Counted from the stretch's first letter, positions 8,991-17,250 are shown. The stretch: DNA of 35,505 nucleotides from Hyphomicrobiales bacterium (GCA_002746425.1 NVXB01000001.1:150704-186208), one strand, 5' to 3'. The notes: generated by a model not told the origin, from the sequence alone. Made by a program: numbers and translations.

Positions 8991-9343
8991 CTGAAAAAAG
9001 GAAACCTTAAACCAGTAACTTTAACATCATAAGTTGTATTTAATTTTAATTCATTATAAACATCTGCAGAATTGAATTTAAAAAACAACCAGCTATCAGT
9101 GTTTTCAAATACTTCGCCATCAGTATAAATGATGTATTTACATTCATCGCGATTACATTCACGATCTTTTTCTGTGACAATGATTGTAATTTCTTTAGAA
9201 TTAGTGTATGGATTAATATAAAAAAATCCACCCATAATAATACTTATTACAAGGATATATCCAAGTGTTTTCATTTTAAAATTTCCTATGTTGAATGTGT
9301 GATTTCTTAGTAATTTTGCTTCATCTGCACATAATAGATCCAT
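8951..9343 (-). CDS. DUF1523-like membrane-anchored protein
   Basis: N-terminal TM after internal MKTLGYILVISIIMGG; YIIYTDGEVFENTDSWLFFKFNSADVYNEL. Confidence 0.6.
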   Translation of the reverse strand: MDLLCADEAKLLRNHTFNIGNFKMKTLGYILVISIIMGGFFYINPYTNSKEITIIVTEKDRECNRDECKYIIYTDGEVFENTDSWLFFKFNSADVYNELKLNTTYDVKVTGLRFPFFSWKRNIVKVESKT

Positions 9344-9368
9344 GTGCAGAGCATCATAAAACCTCTCT

Positions 9369-9665
9369 TTAAACTATATAATAATATGCCATGATTTTTT
9401 TACGTAGCGAGTTCGCTTCTGGATTATTCTTTAATCCTTCTGGATAAAATTTTAAAAGAGAATTTATTTCTTTAATTAAATACTTTGGTACTGTGTGTAA
9501 AATATTATCGCCAAGCATTGAATATTTACGCATTTCTTTTTCATTACTAGGATTATCATCATAATAAAACGAATCAACAATTTTATTAAATTTGACATAT
9601 ATGTCAAATTGATACTTATTATTAAATGCAATATAACCGTATTCTGGGTTTTGATAAATTAACAT
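9369..9665 (-). CDS. hypothetical protein
   Basis: 98-aa ORF with early promoter upstream. Confidence 0.55.
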   Translation of the reverse strand: MLIYQNPEYGYIAFNNKYQFDIYVKFNKIVDSFYYDDNPSNEKEMRKYSMLGDNILHTVPKYLIKEINSLLKFYPEGLKNNPEANSLRKKIMAYYYIV

Positions 9666-9686
9666 AATAAATTCCCTTTCATGAGA

Positions 9687-9716
9687 ATTATAATATAATT
9701 TAGCTTTAAAGTAAAC
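9687..9716 (-). promoter_or_regulatory. early promoter
   Basis: GTTTACT-N17-TATAAT. Confidence 0.75.
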
Positions 9717-10158
9717 TAGAAAGTTTTGATTTTATGAAAAATTTTGCGGCATCCATAGTATACTTTAATGGGATTTTAAACATATCACATATGAATTTAA
9801 CATTATCATATCGATAGAATTTTTTTGGACAAACAACTATAACTTTTCCTGATTTAGCAAATAAACCAAGTTCAAGTAGTGTTATTGGTGATTTTGAATC
9901 TTTTAAGAAATTATAGAGAATAATATCAGCTTTATTCTGTGCATCCATTTCCCACATAATTTGATCTGATAATTCTTTAGCACCTGCGTCAGGGTCCCAA
10001 TCTTTTCTTCTAGGATTTAGAATAGAAAAATTTTCTTCATTTAATTGATTAGCTAATTTATCCTGCCAATCGACTACTGTGCCATTATCAATAGAACCAC
10101 CCAAAAACACGGAAGGTCCTAATTTTTTGGGTAATTTATCCGGTGCTTCATAAATCAT
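9706..10158 (-). CDS. nucleoside 2-deoxyribosyltransferase-like protein
   Basis: VFLGGSIDNGTVVDWQDKLANQL...ILNPRRKDWD...ADIILYNFLKDSKSPITLLELGLFAKSGKVIVVCP. Confidence 0.75.
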   Translation of the reverse strand: MIYEAPDKLPKKLGPSVFLGGSIDNGTVVDWQDKLANQLNEENFSILNPRRKDWDPDAGAKELSDQIMWEMDAQNKADIILYNFLKDSKSPITLLELGLFAKSGKVIVVCPKKFYRYDNVKFICDMFKIPLKYTMDAAKFFIKSKLSSLL

Positions 10159-10175
10159 TCTTTAATCCTTTAATT

Positions 10176-10251
10176 TGGTGCCGATACCAAGATTCGAACT
10201 CGGGACCTTCGTATTACAAGTACGCTGCTCTACCAACTGAGCTATATCGGC
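10176..10251 (-). tRNA. tRNA-Thr(TGT), second copy
   Basis: GCCGATA/TATCGGC acceptor, anticodon loop CTTGTAA, encoded CCA. Confidence 0.9.
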
Positions 10252-10529
10252 TAAAATGGGATATCATCCCCTAAATCTATAGAACAATTGTATCGATGAA
10301 AAAATCCTAAACAAGTGCATTCACACCATTTCTCCTCATGTTCTATTTCTTTTTGTATTTCTTCAATGAAAATTCTTTTAGCTTCCTCAAATGATTTAGC
10401 TTCTATAAATTTCCCGCATTTAAATCGATAATACATTATAAAAATCCTAATATTGTGATAATTCGCTTTTTGCTTCTTTAATATTTCGATATAAACAATT
10501 CCAACACATTGATAAAACTCTAATAACAT
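10251..10529 (-). CDS. hypothetical protein
   Basis: ORF; the true start may be internal. Confidence 0.4.
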   Translation of the reverse strand: MLLEFYQCVGIVYIEILKKQKANYHNIRIFIMYYRFKCGKFIEAKSFEEAKRIFIEEIQKEIEHEEKWCECTCLGFFHRYNCSIDLGDDIPF

Positions 10530-10659
10530 CTTTATCTTTTTTAAATTTCTTTAGTACACTTCGAAGTTGTTTATTAGACAATTTATCTTTCGTCCAAGCC
10601 AACGGCTGATATTTGCCGTCATCAATTTCTAGTGCAAGAATAAAACAATTTTGTTCCAT
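10447..10659 (-). CDS. hypothetical protein
   Basis: 70-aa ORF. Confidence 0.5.
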   Translation of the reverse strand: MEQNCFILALEIDDGKYQPLAWTKDKLSNKQLRSVLKKFKKDKDVIRVLSMCWNCLYRNIKEAKSELSQY

Positions 10660-10675
10660 AATATATGTCCTCTAG

Positions 10676-10767
10676 TGGCGGAAGAAACAGGATTCGAACC
10701 TGTGGAAGCCTTAAGGCCTCGCCGATTTTCAAAACCGGTGCATTAAACCTGACTCTGCCATTCTTCC
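10676..10767 (-). tRNA. tRNA-Ser(TGA)
   Basis: GGAAGAA/TTCTTCC, long variable arm, loop with TGA anticodon, encoded CCA. Confidence 0.9.
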
Positions 10768-11054
10768 TAATTATAGTTTTCAATACATTCCCATATTGAT
10801 TTAATACAACATTTATCGATTTTAGGAAATGTATTGAATTTTAATATTTGTTGTAACATCCATTTCGGTGTTATATCTTCAACTTGCACGACTGTATCTG
10901 CGTCGGCATGTCCGCTATGAATAATCCAAATTGAGGGTCCGAGCCACCTAACTTCACAACCAATCATTTCTAATGCTATGAGGCATTTACGGTGATCTAC
11001 GGTTTTAAATTTAACATCTAAATCAAGTATGCTCATTTTAATTTCCTTGTTCAA
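10767..11054 (-). CDS. hypothetical protein
   Basis: 95-aa ORF. Confidence 0.5.
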   Translation of the reverse strand: MNKEIKMSILDLDVKFKTVDHRKCLIALEMIGCEVRWLGPSIWIIHSGHADADTVVQVEDITPKWMLQQILKFNTFPKIDKCCIKSIWECIENYN

Positions 11055-11375
11055 TTACCATATGTAATCTTTATAACTCTTTTTGTCACAAAAAGATATA
11101 TCATCACGATCTTTATTTATATATCTGTATAAGTCTTGTTTTGTTCTACGACGTATTTTTCTATTTGAATAGTGTTTCTCAACATCACCATACATCTTAA
11201 ATGTTACAGGACAGCCATCTCGTAATGATTCTGCATATTCCTTTATAACATCTTCCAGCGTGGTTTTACGTAAACGTAATCCAAATACATATTTTTCACC
11301 TACATTATGTTTTATGTAAGTTTCAATGTTACCATATCCTAAATCAATCCACGATTTTCTATAAGTTCTTGACAT
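11055..11375 (-). CDS. hypothetical protein
   Basis: 106-aa ORF. Confidence 0.5.
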   Translation of the reverse strand: MSRTYRKSWIDLGYGNIETYIKHNVGEKYVFGLRLRKTTLEDVIKEYAESLRDGCPVTFKMYGDVEKHYSNRKIRRRTKQDLYRYINKDRDDISFCDKKSYKDYIW

Positions 11376-11473
11376 TTCTTTCTCCTAATAATTAAATTAA
11401 AAGATGTCAAGCTCTTTGTAATGTTTCATATTATTTTCCTTTATAAAACAAATTGATTTATAAGTACACTCTT

Positions 11474-12250
11474 TTATTCGTCTATCAGTGTTATTTCAAT
11501 CTCTACTGACGTTTTAGTAGTACCAGTAGAGCCTCTTGAATATGCAGTAATTTCAGACATAGGCGGAAATGGACCGCTGGGAGCTTTAGGTCTAAATTCA
11601 GTATAATGTTCAACACCATCATAAAGTTGAATAACTTCATGTGCTTTATAAGGAGGTGCAGTTTGAGTGATATCTGCATTAAAGTAAAAAATAAAATCTG
11701 CAGTTTTATCAGTATCTGTTGTCATTAGAATATAATCAATAAATCCGCGTTTACCTTTTGGTATAACGAATGAACCAATATGTGCTTTAGCAAATGCTAA
11801 ATCATCAATATCAATTTCCGCCCAATCCTCTGATCCTGCTGCATCTTCAATTATAATTGTTCCTGCATGAGAATTTTCATAAGAACCAGAAGCATACACA
11901 TCAACATCATGTAATCTTAGAAAAGTATTTACTGTATTTGCTGAAGCTGAAGTTCCTGCTGTATCAATAATTTCATCAATTTCGTCTCCTGCGATATCAA
12001 TTCCTCTAAGTCTAATACTTCTAGCTCCTACACCTGCCACAGTATCTGCAGCATTTCCTGCCTTCACTCTAAGTTTAGTAGCTCCAGAAATTTGAGGAGT
12101 TCTATAAATTCCATTTTCACATATATGCTCAAATGATGTAGGAGTTTGAGTATTTCTACCAAATATATGGTAATCATCAATTCCTTTTAATCTTCCGTCA
12201 GCCATTAAGAGAGGATAATCAAAATTACTAATATTTCTTAGTTTAGCCAT
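11474..12250 (-). CDS. putative virion structural protein
   Basis: 258-aa beta-rich ORF with its own upstream late promoter TATAAATA at 12275-12282. Confidence 0.5.
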   Translation of the reverse strand: MAKLRNISNFDYPLLMADGRLKGIDDYHIFGRNTQTPTSFEHICENGIYRTPQISGATKLRVKAGNAADTVAGVGARSIRLRGIDIAGDEIDEIIDTAGTSASANTVNTFLRLHDVDVYASGSYENSHAGTIIIEDAAGSEDWAEIDIDDLAFAKAHIGSFVIPKGKRGFIDYILMTTDTDKTADFIFYFNADITQTAPPYKAHEVIQLYDGVEHYTEFRPKAPSGPFPPMSEITAYSRGSTGTTKTSVEIEITLIDE

Positions 12251-12274
12251 AAATTTATTCCTTTTTATTATTAT

Positions 12275-12282
12275 TATTTATA
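12275..12282 (-). promoter_or_regulatory. T4-type late promoter TATAAATA
   Basis: Exact octamer 25 nt upstream of the structural ORF; gp55 is encoded in the same contig. Confidence 0.7.
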
Positions 12283-12295
12283 ATAAAAAGGAATA

Positions 12296-12372
12296 TGGTC
12301 AGGGACTCGGGAATTGAACCAGCGTCCCAGGCTTCCAAGGCCTATACTTTCACCAGACTAAGCTATACAGAG
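12296..12372 (-). tRNA. degenerate tRNA-Pro(TGG)-like gene
   Basis: Anticodon loop CTTGGAA and encoded CCA, but acceptor CTCTGTA/GTCCCTG largely unpaired and the T-stem disrupted. Confidence 0.55.
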
Positions 12373-12378
12373 AAATAT

Positions 12379-12454
12379 TGGAGTTATTGACAGGACTCGA
12401 ACCTGCATAATACGGATTTGCAATCCGTTACCTAACCAATTCAGTCACAATAAC
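12379..12454 (-). tRNA. tRNA-Cys(GCA)
   Basis: GTTATTG/CAATAAC, loop TTGCAAA, encoded CCA. Confidence 0.9.
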
Positions 12455-12457
12455 AAT

Positions 12458-12534
12458 TGGTCCCGAGTATAGGATTTGAACCTATCCTTCCTGATCCACA
12501 ATCAAGCGTGCTAACCAGCTAACACTATCTCGGT
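12458..12534 (-). tRNA. tRNA-His(GTG)
   Basis: Loop TTGTGGA, T-arm ATAGG-TTCAAAT-CCTAT, encoded CCA; mismatch at 1:72; 5' end overlaps the end of the upstream CDS. Confidence 0.8.
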
Positions 12535-12773
12535 AATAATTTTATAACAAATGAACCTTTATGAAAATCTTCATGGATTTCTTTTATATACGGTTTAAAT
12601 ACAGGATTACTCATCCATCGTTCAAATTCTTTTTTCATTTTTCCACTTCTACCAGTAATAATTTTAACTGTTTTCTTACCACTCAGGGCATGAATTTTTA
12701 TGAAACTTAAAGTTAAATTATATCCTTGTTGCACTGTTTTACCATGTAAATCCATAATATAATGTAATGACAT
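12525..12773 (-). CDS. Smr-domain protein
   Basis: MDLHGKTVQQGYNLTLSFIKIHALSGKKTVKIITGRS. Confidence 0.8.
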   Translation of the reverse strand: MSLHYIMDLHGKTVQQGYNLTLSFIKIHALSGKKTVKIITGRSGKMKKEFERWMSNPVFKPYIKEIHEDFHKGSFVIKLLPR

Positions 12774-12801
12774 ATTATTCTCCTATTGTTGTTTCTAAAA
12801 T

Positions 12802-12831
12802 ATTATAATCAAATTTTCAGGGGAAGTACAC
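12802..12831 (-). promoter_or_regulatory. early promoter
   Basis: GTGTACT-N17-TATAAT. Confidence 0.75.
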
Positions 12832-12838
12832 TGATACT

Positions 12839-12926
12839 TGGTCCGTTTAGAGGGAGTCGAACCCCCACAGCATTAAGCCACTGATTTACAGTCAGCTAGT
12901 CTCGCCACATGACTAGGTGTAAACGG
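12839..12926 (-). tRNA. tRNA-Tyr(GTA)
   Basis: CCGTTTA/TAAACGG, long variable arm, loop CTGTAAA, encoded CCA. Confidence 0.85.
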
Positions 12927-12959
12927 TTATTTTCAAAGATCCTGTCCGAAGACATTAAA

Positions 12960-12992
12960 AAACCCTCTAAAATTTCTCTTAGAGGGTTGATT
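12960..12992 (-). terminator. Rho-independent terminator
   Basis: AACCCTCTAA-GAGAAATT-TTAGAGGGTT-TTTTAA. Confidence 0.8.
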
Positions 12993-13106
12993 TATTAGAA
13001 AGCTAACTTACTTAATCGCAGCCATCGTTCCCCTCTGTATGCCCTGTAGAGCACGGATATAAAGGATGTGATGTATAATTAAGCATATTTTTTCTTTCGT
13101 TTTATT

Positions 13107-13114
13107 TATTTATA
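13107..13114 (-). promoter_or_regulatory. late promoter TATAAATA
   Basis: Exact octamer in an intergenic region. Confidence 0.5.
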
Positions 13115-13240
13115 GTAAAAAACCAGTAATTGGTTTAATTATGTTGGATCAACTGGTGTTGGATCAAATGTCGGATTTTCACAGACAGCAAGAGCTGCAG
13201 ATGACATAAATAGTGCGTAGTGATTTCATTTTATTTAAAT

Positions 13241-13314
13241 TGGCAAGAATAATAGGACTCGAACCTATATTTGCGATTTTATAAATTGCTGTTCTTCCAT
13301 TGAACTATATTCTT
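13241..13314 (-). tRNA. tRNA with unusual anticodon (reads ATA by strict positions)
   Basis: AAGAATA/TATTCTT acceptor, disc G + CCA, loop TTATAAA; late promoter TATAAATA at 13323-13330. Confidence 0.65.
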
Positions 13315-13317
13315 ATT

Positions 13318-13716
13318 TTAATTATTTATAGACTTAGCGATAGTAGATGCTAATTTACCATCATAAAGTCCTCCATAATTCTCTTTTAAATACTTCATTC
13401 GCATTCCCATATTATTAAGTTCGGGGTTATCCTGAAATATTCTCATAATTCCTGCTTCATTCATTTGAGTAGGAATTAATTTCGTTAACAACTCTACTTC
13501 AAGAGTGTTATTCATTTCCTCTGATTTTGCTTTGATTGATTTAACTAAAGCAACAATTTTAATGTTTGGATATGTTTTTTTAACACCATCCATAGTCATT
13601 AATTTGTTTTCGATTTCACCAATTAAATAAGAATATAAAGCAATTTCTTCTTTATTCTTGTCTTTGCGTGCTTGTAAATATGTTTCTTTAATTATATTGT
13701 ACATTATATTCCTCAT
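13318..13716 (-). CDS. GatB/YqeY-domain protein
   Basis: KEEIALYSYLIGEIENK...LLTKLIPTQMNE...MGMRMKYLKENYGGLYDGKLASTIAK. Confidence 0.7.
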   Translation of the reverse strand: MRNIMYNIIKETYLQARKDKNKEEIALYSYLIGEIENKLMTMDGVKKTYPNIKIVALVKSIKAKSEEMNNTLEVELLTKLIPTQMNEAGIMRIFQDNPELNNMGMRMKYLKENYGGLYDGKLASTIAKSINN

Positions 13717-13862
13717 TATTTCATTAAATTAAAAACATAGCTCCTAAAATAATAAGACAAATTAATCCAAATATCATCTCAAACAAATTATTCTTCTTTA
13801 TCTTAGAAAGTTCAGATTTATAAAAGCTATACATTAATATGGCATTATCCCCAATAAATAGT

Positions 13863-14222
13863 GGAAGTTGATTTGGTTATAAGGTTCAACTTCCAAAACC
13901 TCAAACAATCAATTAAGATTAAGCAGCAAGAGCCACTGTTTCAAAATTATCATTACTTGCATTTAAGTTTGCATTTACGTTTTTAGAACTATTTCGCATT
14001 CTACGCGGTATTCTCCATTTTCCTATTCAATATCAATCGATCCCATGTCATCCCCATCAAAGATACACTGCTCAGACTCAATTCTCTGTTTTGACTAAAA
14101 AAAGATTTATACGTTAAACAATTACGTAGAATCTAAGAAACTTTCTTTAGACAGTGTATCCATGGTGGAGATGCCGGCTTCGAAGCCGGGTCTTGATCAT
14201 CTTTCAGTCTACTTCACTGAAT
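13863..14222 (-). ncRNA. ssrA: circularly permuted (two-piece) tmRNA; boundaries approximate
   Basis: Acceptor piece ending ...CCGGCTTCGAAGCCGG-CATCTCC-A-CCA (14163-14190), then coding piece starting GGGGATG (14055-14049) that pairs with CATCTCC, then tag ORF 13972-13919 ANLNASNDNFETVALAA*; hairpin 13863-13895 near the 3' end. Confidence 0.9.
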
Positions 14223-14228
14223 ACATAT

Positions 14229-14260
14229 TATTTATATACTACAATCATTCTAATGTAAAC
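14229..14260 (-). promoter_or_regulatory. overlapping early and late promoter for tmRNA
   Basis: GTTTACA-N17-TATAAA; the -10 is embedded in TATAAATA. Confidence 0.7.
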
Positions 14261-14359
14261 TAAATTATAAGCAAAAATAATAAAATAATCCAACCCCAGT
14301 GTAGTGTAATAACACTAGTCAATTTCAATATAATCAATATGATTAATAGTGTATTATAG

Positions 14360-14740
14360 TCAAATTGCATTATTTAAAATTTCCACTTTGTGAATATAAG
14401 AAGCAGGTACTTTGTCTAATTCATCTTTAGCCATTGTTGTTTCTACAATACTAATGGCCTGAAGGTTTTTATTTTCTTTACCGAGAAGAAGATAAGTAGC
14501 ATCATCAAATAAATGAACAAAGACTTTATATTGTTCTTCATATAAAGTTGTCAATCTAATGGCGAGATCTCCTAAACGAAATGATGCTGGCGAAACTACA
14601 TCATGGCGACTGATTTGATATTCAATAAGATTATTGTTACATAGATAAAGAGCATCAATAACATAAATGCTATTATTCATTAAAATTTTATCGCCCAATT
14701 GAATATTTTTAAGTTCATCATTAGTCATCATATTCTCCAT
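14360..14740 (-). CDS. hypothetical protein
   Basis: 126-aa ORF. Confidence 0.6.
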   Translation of the reverse strand: MENMMTNDELKNIQLGDKILMNNSIYVIDALYLCNNNLIEYQISRHDVVSPASFRLGDLAIRLTTLYEEQYKVFVHLFDDATYLLLGKENKNLQAISIVETTMAKDELDKVPASYIHKVEILNNAI

Positions 14741-15036
14741 TATAAATTATAAATCGCTTCAATAATTAAATCATCCATTAACGATTCAGTTTCACTATCA
14801 TAATAGTATTCTATTATTCCATCATCGTACACTGTTTTTTTACAATTTTTCACTAAACCTGATGCTGCTAAAGATTGATATAACTCAATTTGCCAACCAC
14901 TATTTCCAAATGGTCGTTTTGCAGAAAAACTCTCGCCTTGAATCCAAAGACTACATAAAAGTTTTTTAAGATAATCACGAATTCTTTCAGCCTCAGCATC
15001 ATTTTCTTCTATCATTTTAACATCTAAAATATTCAT
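14740..15036 (-). CDS. hypothetical protein
   Basis: 98-aa ORF. Confidence 0.55.
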   Translation of the reverse strand: MNILDVKMIEENDAEAERIRDYLKKLLCSLWIQGESFSAKRPFGNSGWQIELYQSLAASGLVKNCKKTVYDDGIIEYYYDSETESLMDDLIIEAIYNL

Positions 15037-15410
15037 CTTACATATTTCCCAATCACTTCTATTTCATCATCAGATAATTTATTTAAAATTTTATCAATTT
15101 CTTTGATATTCTTTTTCCAGGCTTTCATTCTTTGTTTATTTTTCTTTTTAATTTCTTTCCATTTATCCTTCAAGAACTTGTCTAAAATTACACCTGTACC
15201 TCCACATCTGTCACACGGGACTTTTCTTACACAGAGTTTATAGCCTTCATATGGGTCTCGTTCATTTTCATCATAATCTAAACCCTTGCCAAGGCAATGA
15301 GAGCAGACACGTTTTAATGTTTGTGGCAACACTGTCGTATGATTATTTTCTATTTGTTCGAATGTTTTAAAACAAATATATGGTGCTGGTGGATAAAATT
15401 TATTTCTCAT
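15033..15410 (-). CDS. DnaJ-type Cys-rich zinc-finger protein
   Basis: CSHCLGKGLDY...CDRCGGTG. Confidence 0.7.
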   Translation of the reverse strand: MRNKFYPPAPYICFKTFEQIENNHTTVLPQTLKRVCSHCLGKGLDYDENERDPYEGYKLCVRKVPCDRCGGTGVILDKFLKDKWKEIKKKNKQRMKAWKKNIKEIDKILNKLSDDEIEVIGKYVR

Positions 15411-16174
15411 TTTGGCTCAAATCCTCGTTTATTATGATCAAAATTGTTCGGAACACCGCCATTTAAACTTCCTGCATTTTTACGAGGTGGCAAATAATCA
15501 AACCGTGCTCTGCAAGTTTTAAGCATTTTACTTCTGTAAATGTCATTTACTAGAACACAATCGTGATGGTAAAACCTGCCATATAAATAATCATCAGAAT
15601 AATTTGAAAGAACATCACCAGCCTCGAGAATCATTTGAATACGATCTTGTGTATTTTTATCATTCAATTCCGAATGGGAATAATGTAATTGTGCAATGCC
15701 AGTAATACCATTTTTATAACAATCTAAATAACGCCATAAAAAAATTCTTTCTGCGTCTGCATATTCATGTATGCCAAAAACTCTACAATCAAAATAAGCT
15801 TTATTATAATCCAAAGCAAAGTTTGATGTAAAAATAGAAGCAATAATGCTATTCATTTTATGAAGTTTTCCACCACAATAATACTCAAAAAACTCATTAC
15901 CTGATGCTGCACATAGAAAAGTAATTTCGTCACTCTGTGAATAAATTGCACAAGCGCCAATTTCTTTAGCAGTCGCTAATGCAGCTTTATCTAAAGAATT
16001 TGCTAAATTTTCACTATAAGGTTTTTTAAAGTTTTTAGTAAATTTTGAAAACTTTTTGCCATCAATTCTGATAGCAAGAAAAGGTGATTCACCTGGATCT
16101 ACTCTGTAGGATGTATATTTTTCTTCTAGCGATTTACAATAATCACCTAACGATTGTCGCATCATAATCTCCAT
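15407..16174 (-). CDS. Thg1-like tRNA 3'-5' nucleotidyltransferase (TLP)
   Basis: AIRIDGKKFSKFTKNFKKPYSENLANSLDKAALATAKEIGACAIYSQSDEITFL. Confidence 0.9.
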   Translation of the reverse strand: MEIMMRQSLGDYCKSLEEKYTSYRVDPGESPFLAIRIDGKKFSKFTKNFKKPYSENLANSLDKAALATAKEIGACAIYSQSDEITFLCAASGNEFFEYYCGGKLHKMNSIIASIFTSNFALDYNKAYFDCRVFGIHEYADAERIFLWRYLDCYKNGITGIAQLHYSHSELNDKNTQDRIQMILEAGDVLSNYSDDYLYGRFYHHDCVLVNDIYRSKMLKTCRARFDYLPPRKNAGSLNGGVPNNFDHNKRGFEPK

Positions 16175-16248
16175 AATAAATTTAGTTTTTGATTATTGCT
16201 TCCTGTGTCACAACATTATCTCCAGTGACAATAGCAATTTGAGTAATT

Positions 16249-16324
16249 TGGTTGCGGTGCCCTGGATCTGCCCCAGGTCCTCCGGATAATGAGTCCGGCG
16301 ACTTATCTATTTGTCCTGCCCGCG
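16249..16324 (-). tRNA. tRNA-fMet(CAT), initiator-type
   Basis: CGCGGGC...GCACCGCAACCA with C1:A72-type end, anticodon arm CCGGA-CTCATTA-TCCGG, T-arm CCTGG-GGCAGAT-CCAGG. Confidence 0.8.
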
Positions 16325-16401
16325 TAATATTTATACCACTTTTCATCTCATTTAAGAGAAAAAATGAATATTTTCTTAATTTTATATAACGAATTATAGA
16401 A

Positions 16402-16662
16402 TTAATTATTGCTCTCATGTCGTTTGTTCCTCTTAATTTCTCGATAATTTTTATATACGACAATTGAAATAATAATCAATAAAATGACTATTAAAATTAC
16501 ATACCATGGCGATAATGTAATAAGAAACATAGTTCCTGATAGCAAAGCATAAATCGCTATAATGGCAAGAATAATACATCCAAAACAATATATAATATAC
16601 CCTGCTGTTTTGCTACAAAAAATAAGATCTTCAATTGTTTTCTTAAACACTTCTTTAAACAT
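16402..16662 (-). CDS. small membrane protein
   Basis: Two hydrophobic segments. Confidence 0.55.
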   Translation of the reverse strand: MFKEVFKKTIEDLIFCSKTAGYIIYCFGCIILAIIAIYALLSGTMFLITLSPWYVILIVILLIIISIVVYKNYREIKRNKRHESNN

Positions 16663-16680
16663 AATAAATTCCTAATTAAC

Positions 16681-16728
16681 TCTAGTGGAAGGAGTTGAAA
16701 CCCAACCCGTTGATTAAGCTACACTAGA
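16681..16728 (-). other. 48-nt tRNA-like remnant lacking an anticodon arm
   Basis: TCTAGTG-TAGCTTAATC...GGGTTTCAACTCC...CACTAGA, perfect 7-bp terminal stem; overlaps the end of CDS 16719-17090. Confidence 0.4.
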
Positions 16729-17090
16729 TCATTTTTCGCTACAAATTTTAAATCAACACTCTCTGAATAGTAACCGTTTGATTCGCCATACCATTTAATG
16801 GTTACAGAACCTTTGATGGTTCGAAATTCATAGAATGTCCATGTTGAAGAAACATATTCATTGGCATCACCATGACTAATGCGCTCTTCAGCAACTAAAA
16901 TTGGTGTATTCATTAAATCAATTAAGTCACCAGTAATATCATCGATGGTAACAGTTTCACAACAATCCTGATCATGATATTGAACATATCTATCGCCATT
17001 TTCAAGGACAAAATAAATTAGATTGTTGTACTCATTTTTATAAACATCGGTAAATGTTTTACCCTTAAGTTCTTTAATATTTAATCGCAT
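16719..17090 (-). CDS. hypothetical protein
   Basis: 123-aa ORF. Confidence 0.6.
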   Translation of the reverse strand: MRLNIKELKGKTFTDVYKNEYNNLIYFVLENGDRYVQYHDQDCCETVTIDDITGDLIDLMNTPILVAEERISHGDANEYVSSTWTFYEFRTIKGSVTIKWYGESNGYYSESVDLKFVAKNDLV

Positions 17091-17105
17091 TATATTATCC
17101 TTAAA

Positions 17106-17179
17106 TGGTCCAGGAGAGGGAGTTGAACCCCGACCGATGAGTTATCAGCTCATTACTCTACCACCTGAGCTATCCCTGA
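17106..17179 (-). tRNA. tRNA-Ile(GAT)
   Basis: ATGAG-CTGATAA-CTCAT anticodon arm, encoded CCA. Confidence 0.85.
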
Positions 17180-17180
17180 A

Positions 17181-17250
17181 TGGTGTTTGAGAAAGGTCTC
17201 GCACCTTTATTTCCCGCATCTCACGGGCGTTCTAATTAAACTACTCAAAC
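17181..17250 (-). tRNA. atypical tRNA-like gene, anticodon not assignable
   Basis: Perfect acceptor GTTTGAG/CTCAAAC + A + CCA, short D-loop without GG, anticodon arm CCCG-TGAGATG-CGGG lacking U33, T-loop TGCGAGA. Confidence 0.6.

Noticed and set aside
11114-11121. Late promoter octamer TATAAATA inside CDS 11055-11375
   Set aside because: Intragenic, with no obvious downstream late gene; probably chance in AT-rich sequence.
16182-16463. Predicted 93-aa ORF
   Set aside because: It covers the tRNA-fMet gene and has no protein-like features; most likely spurious.
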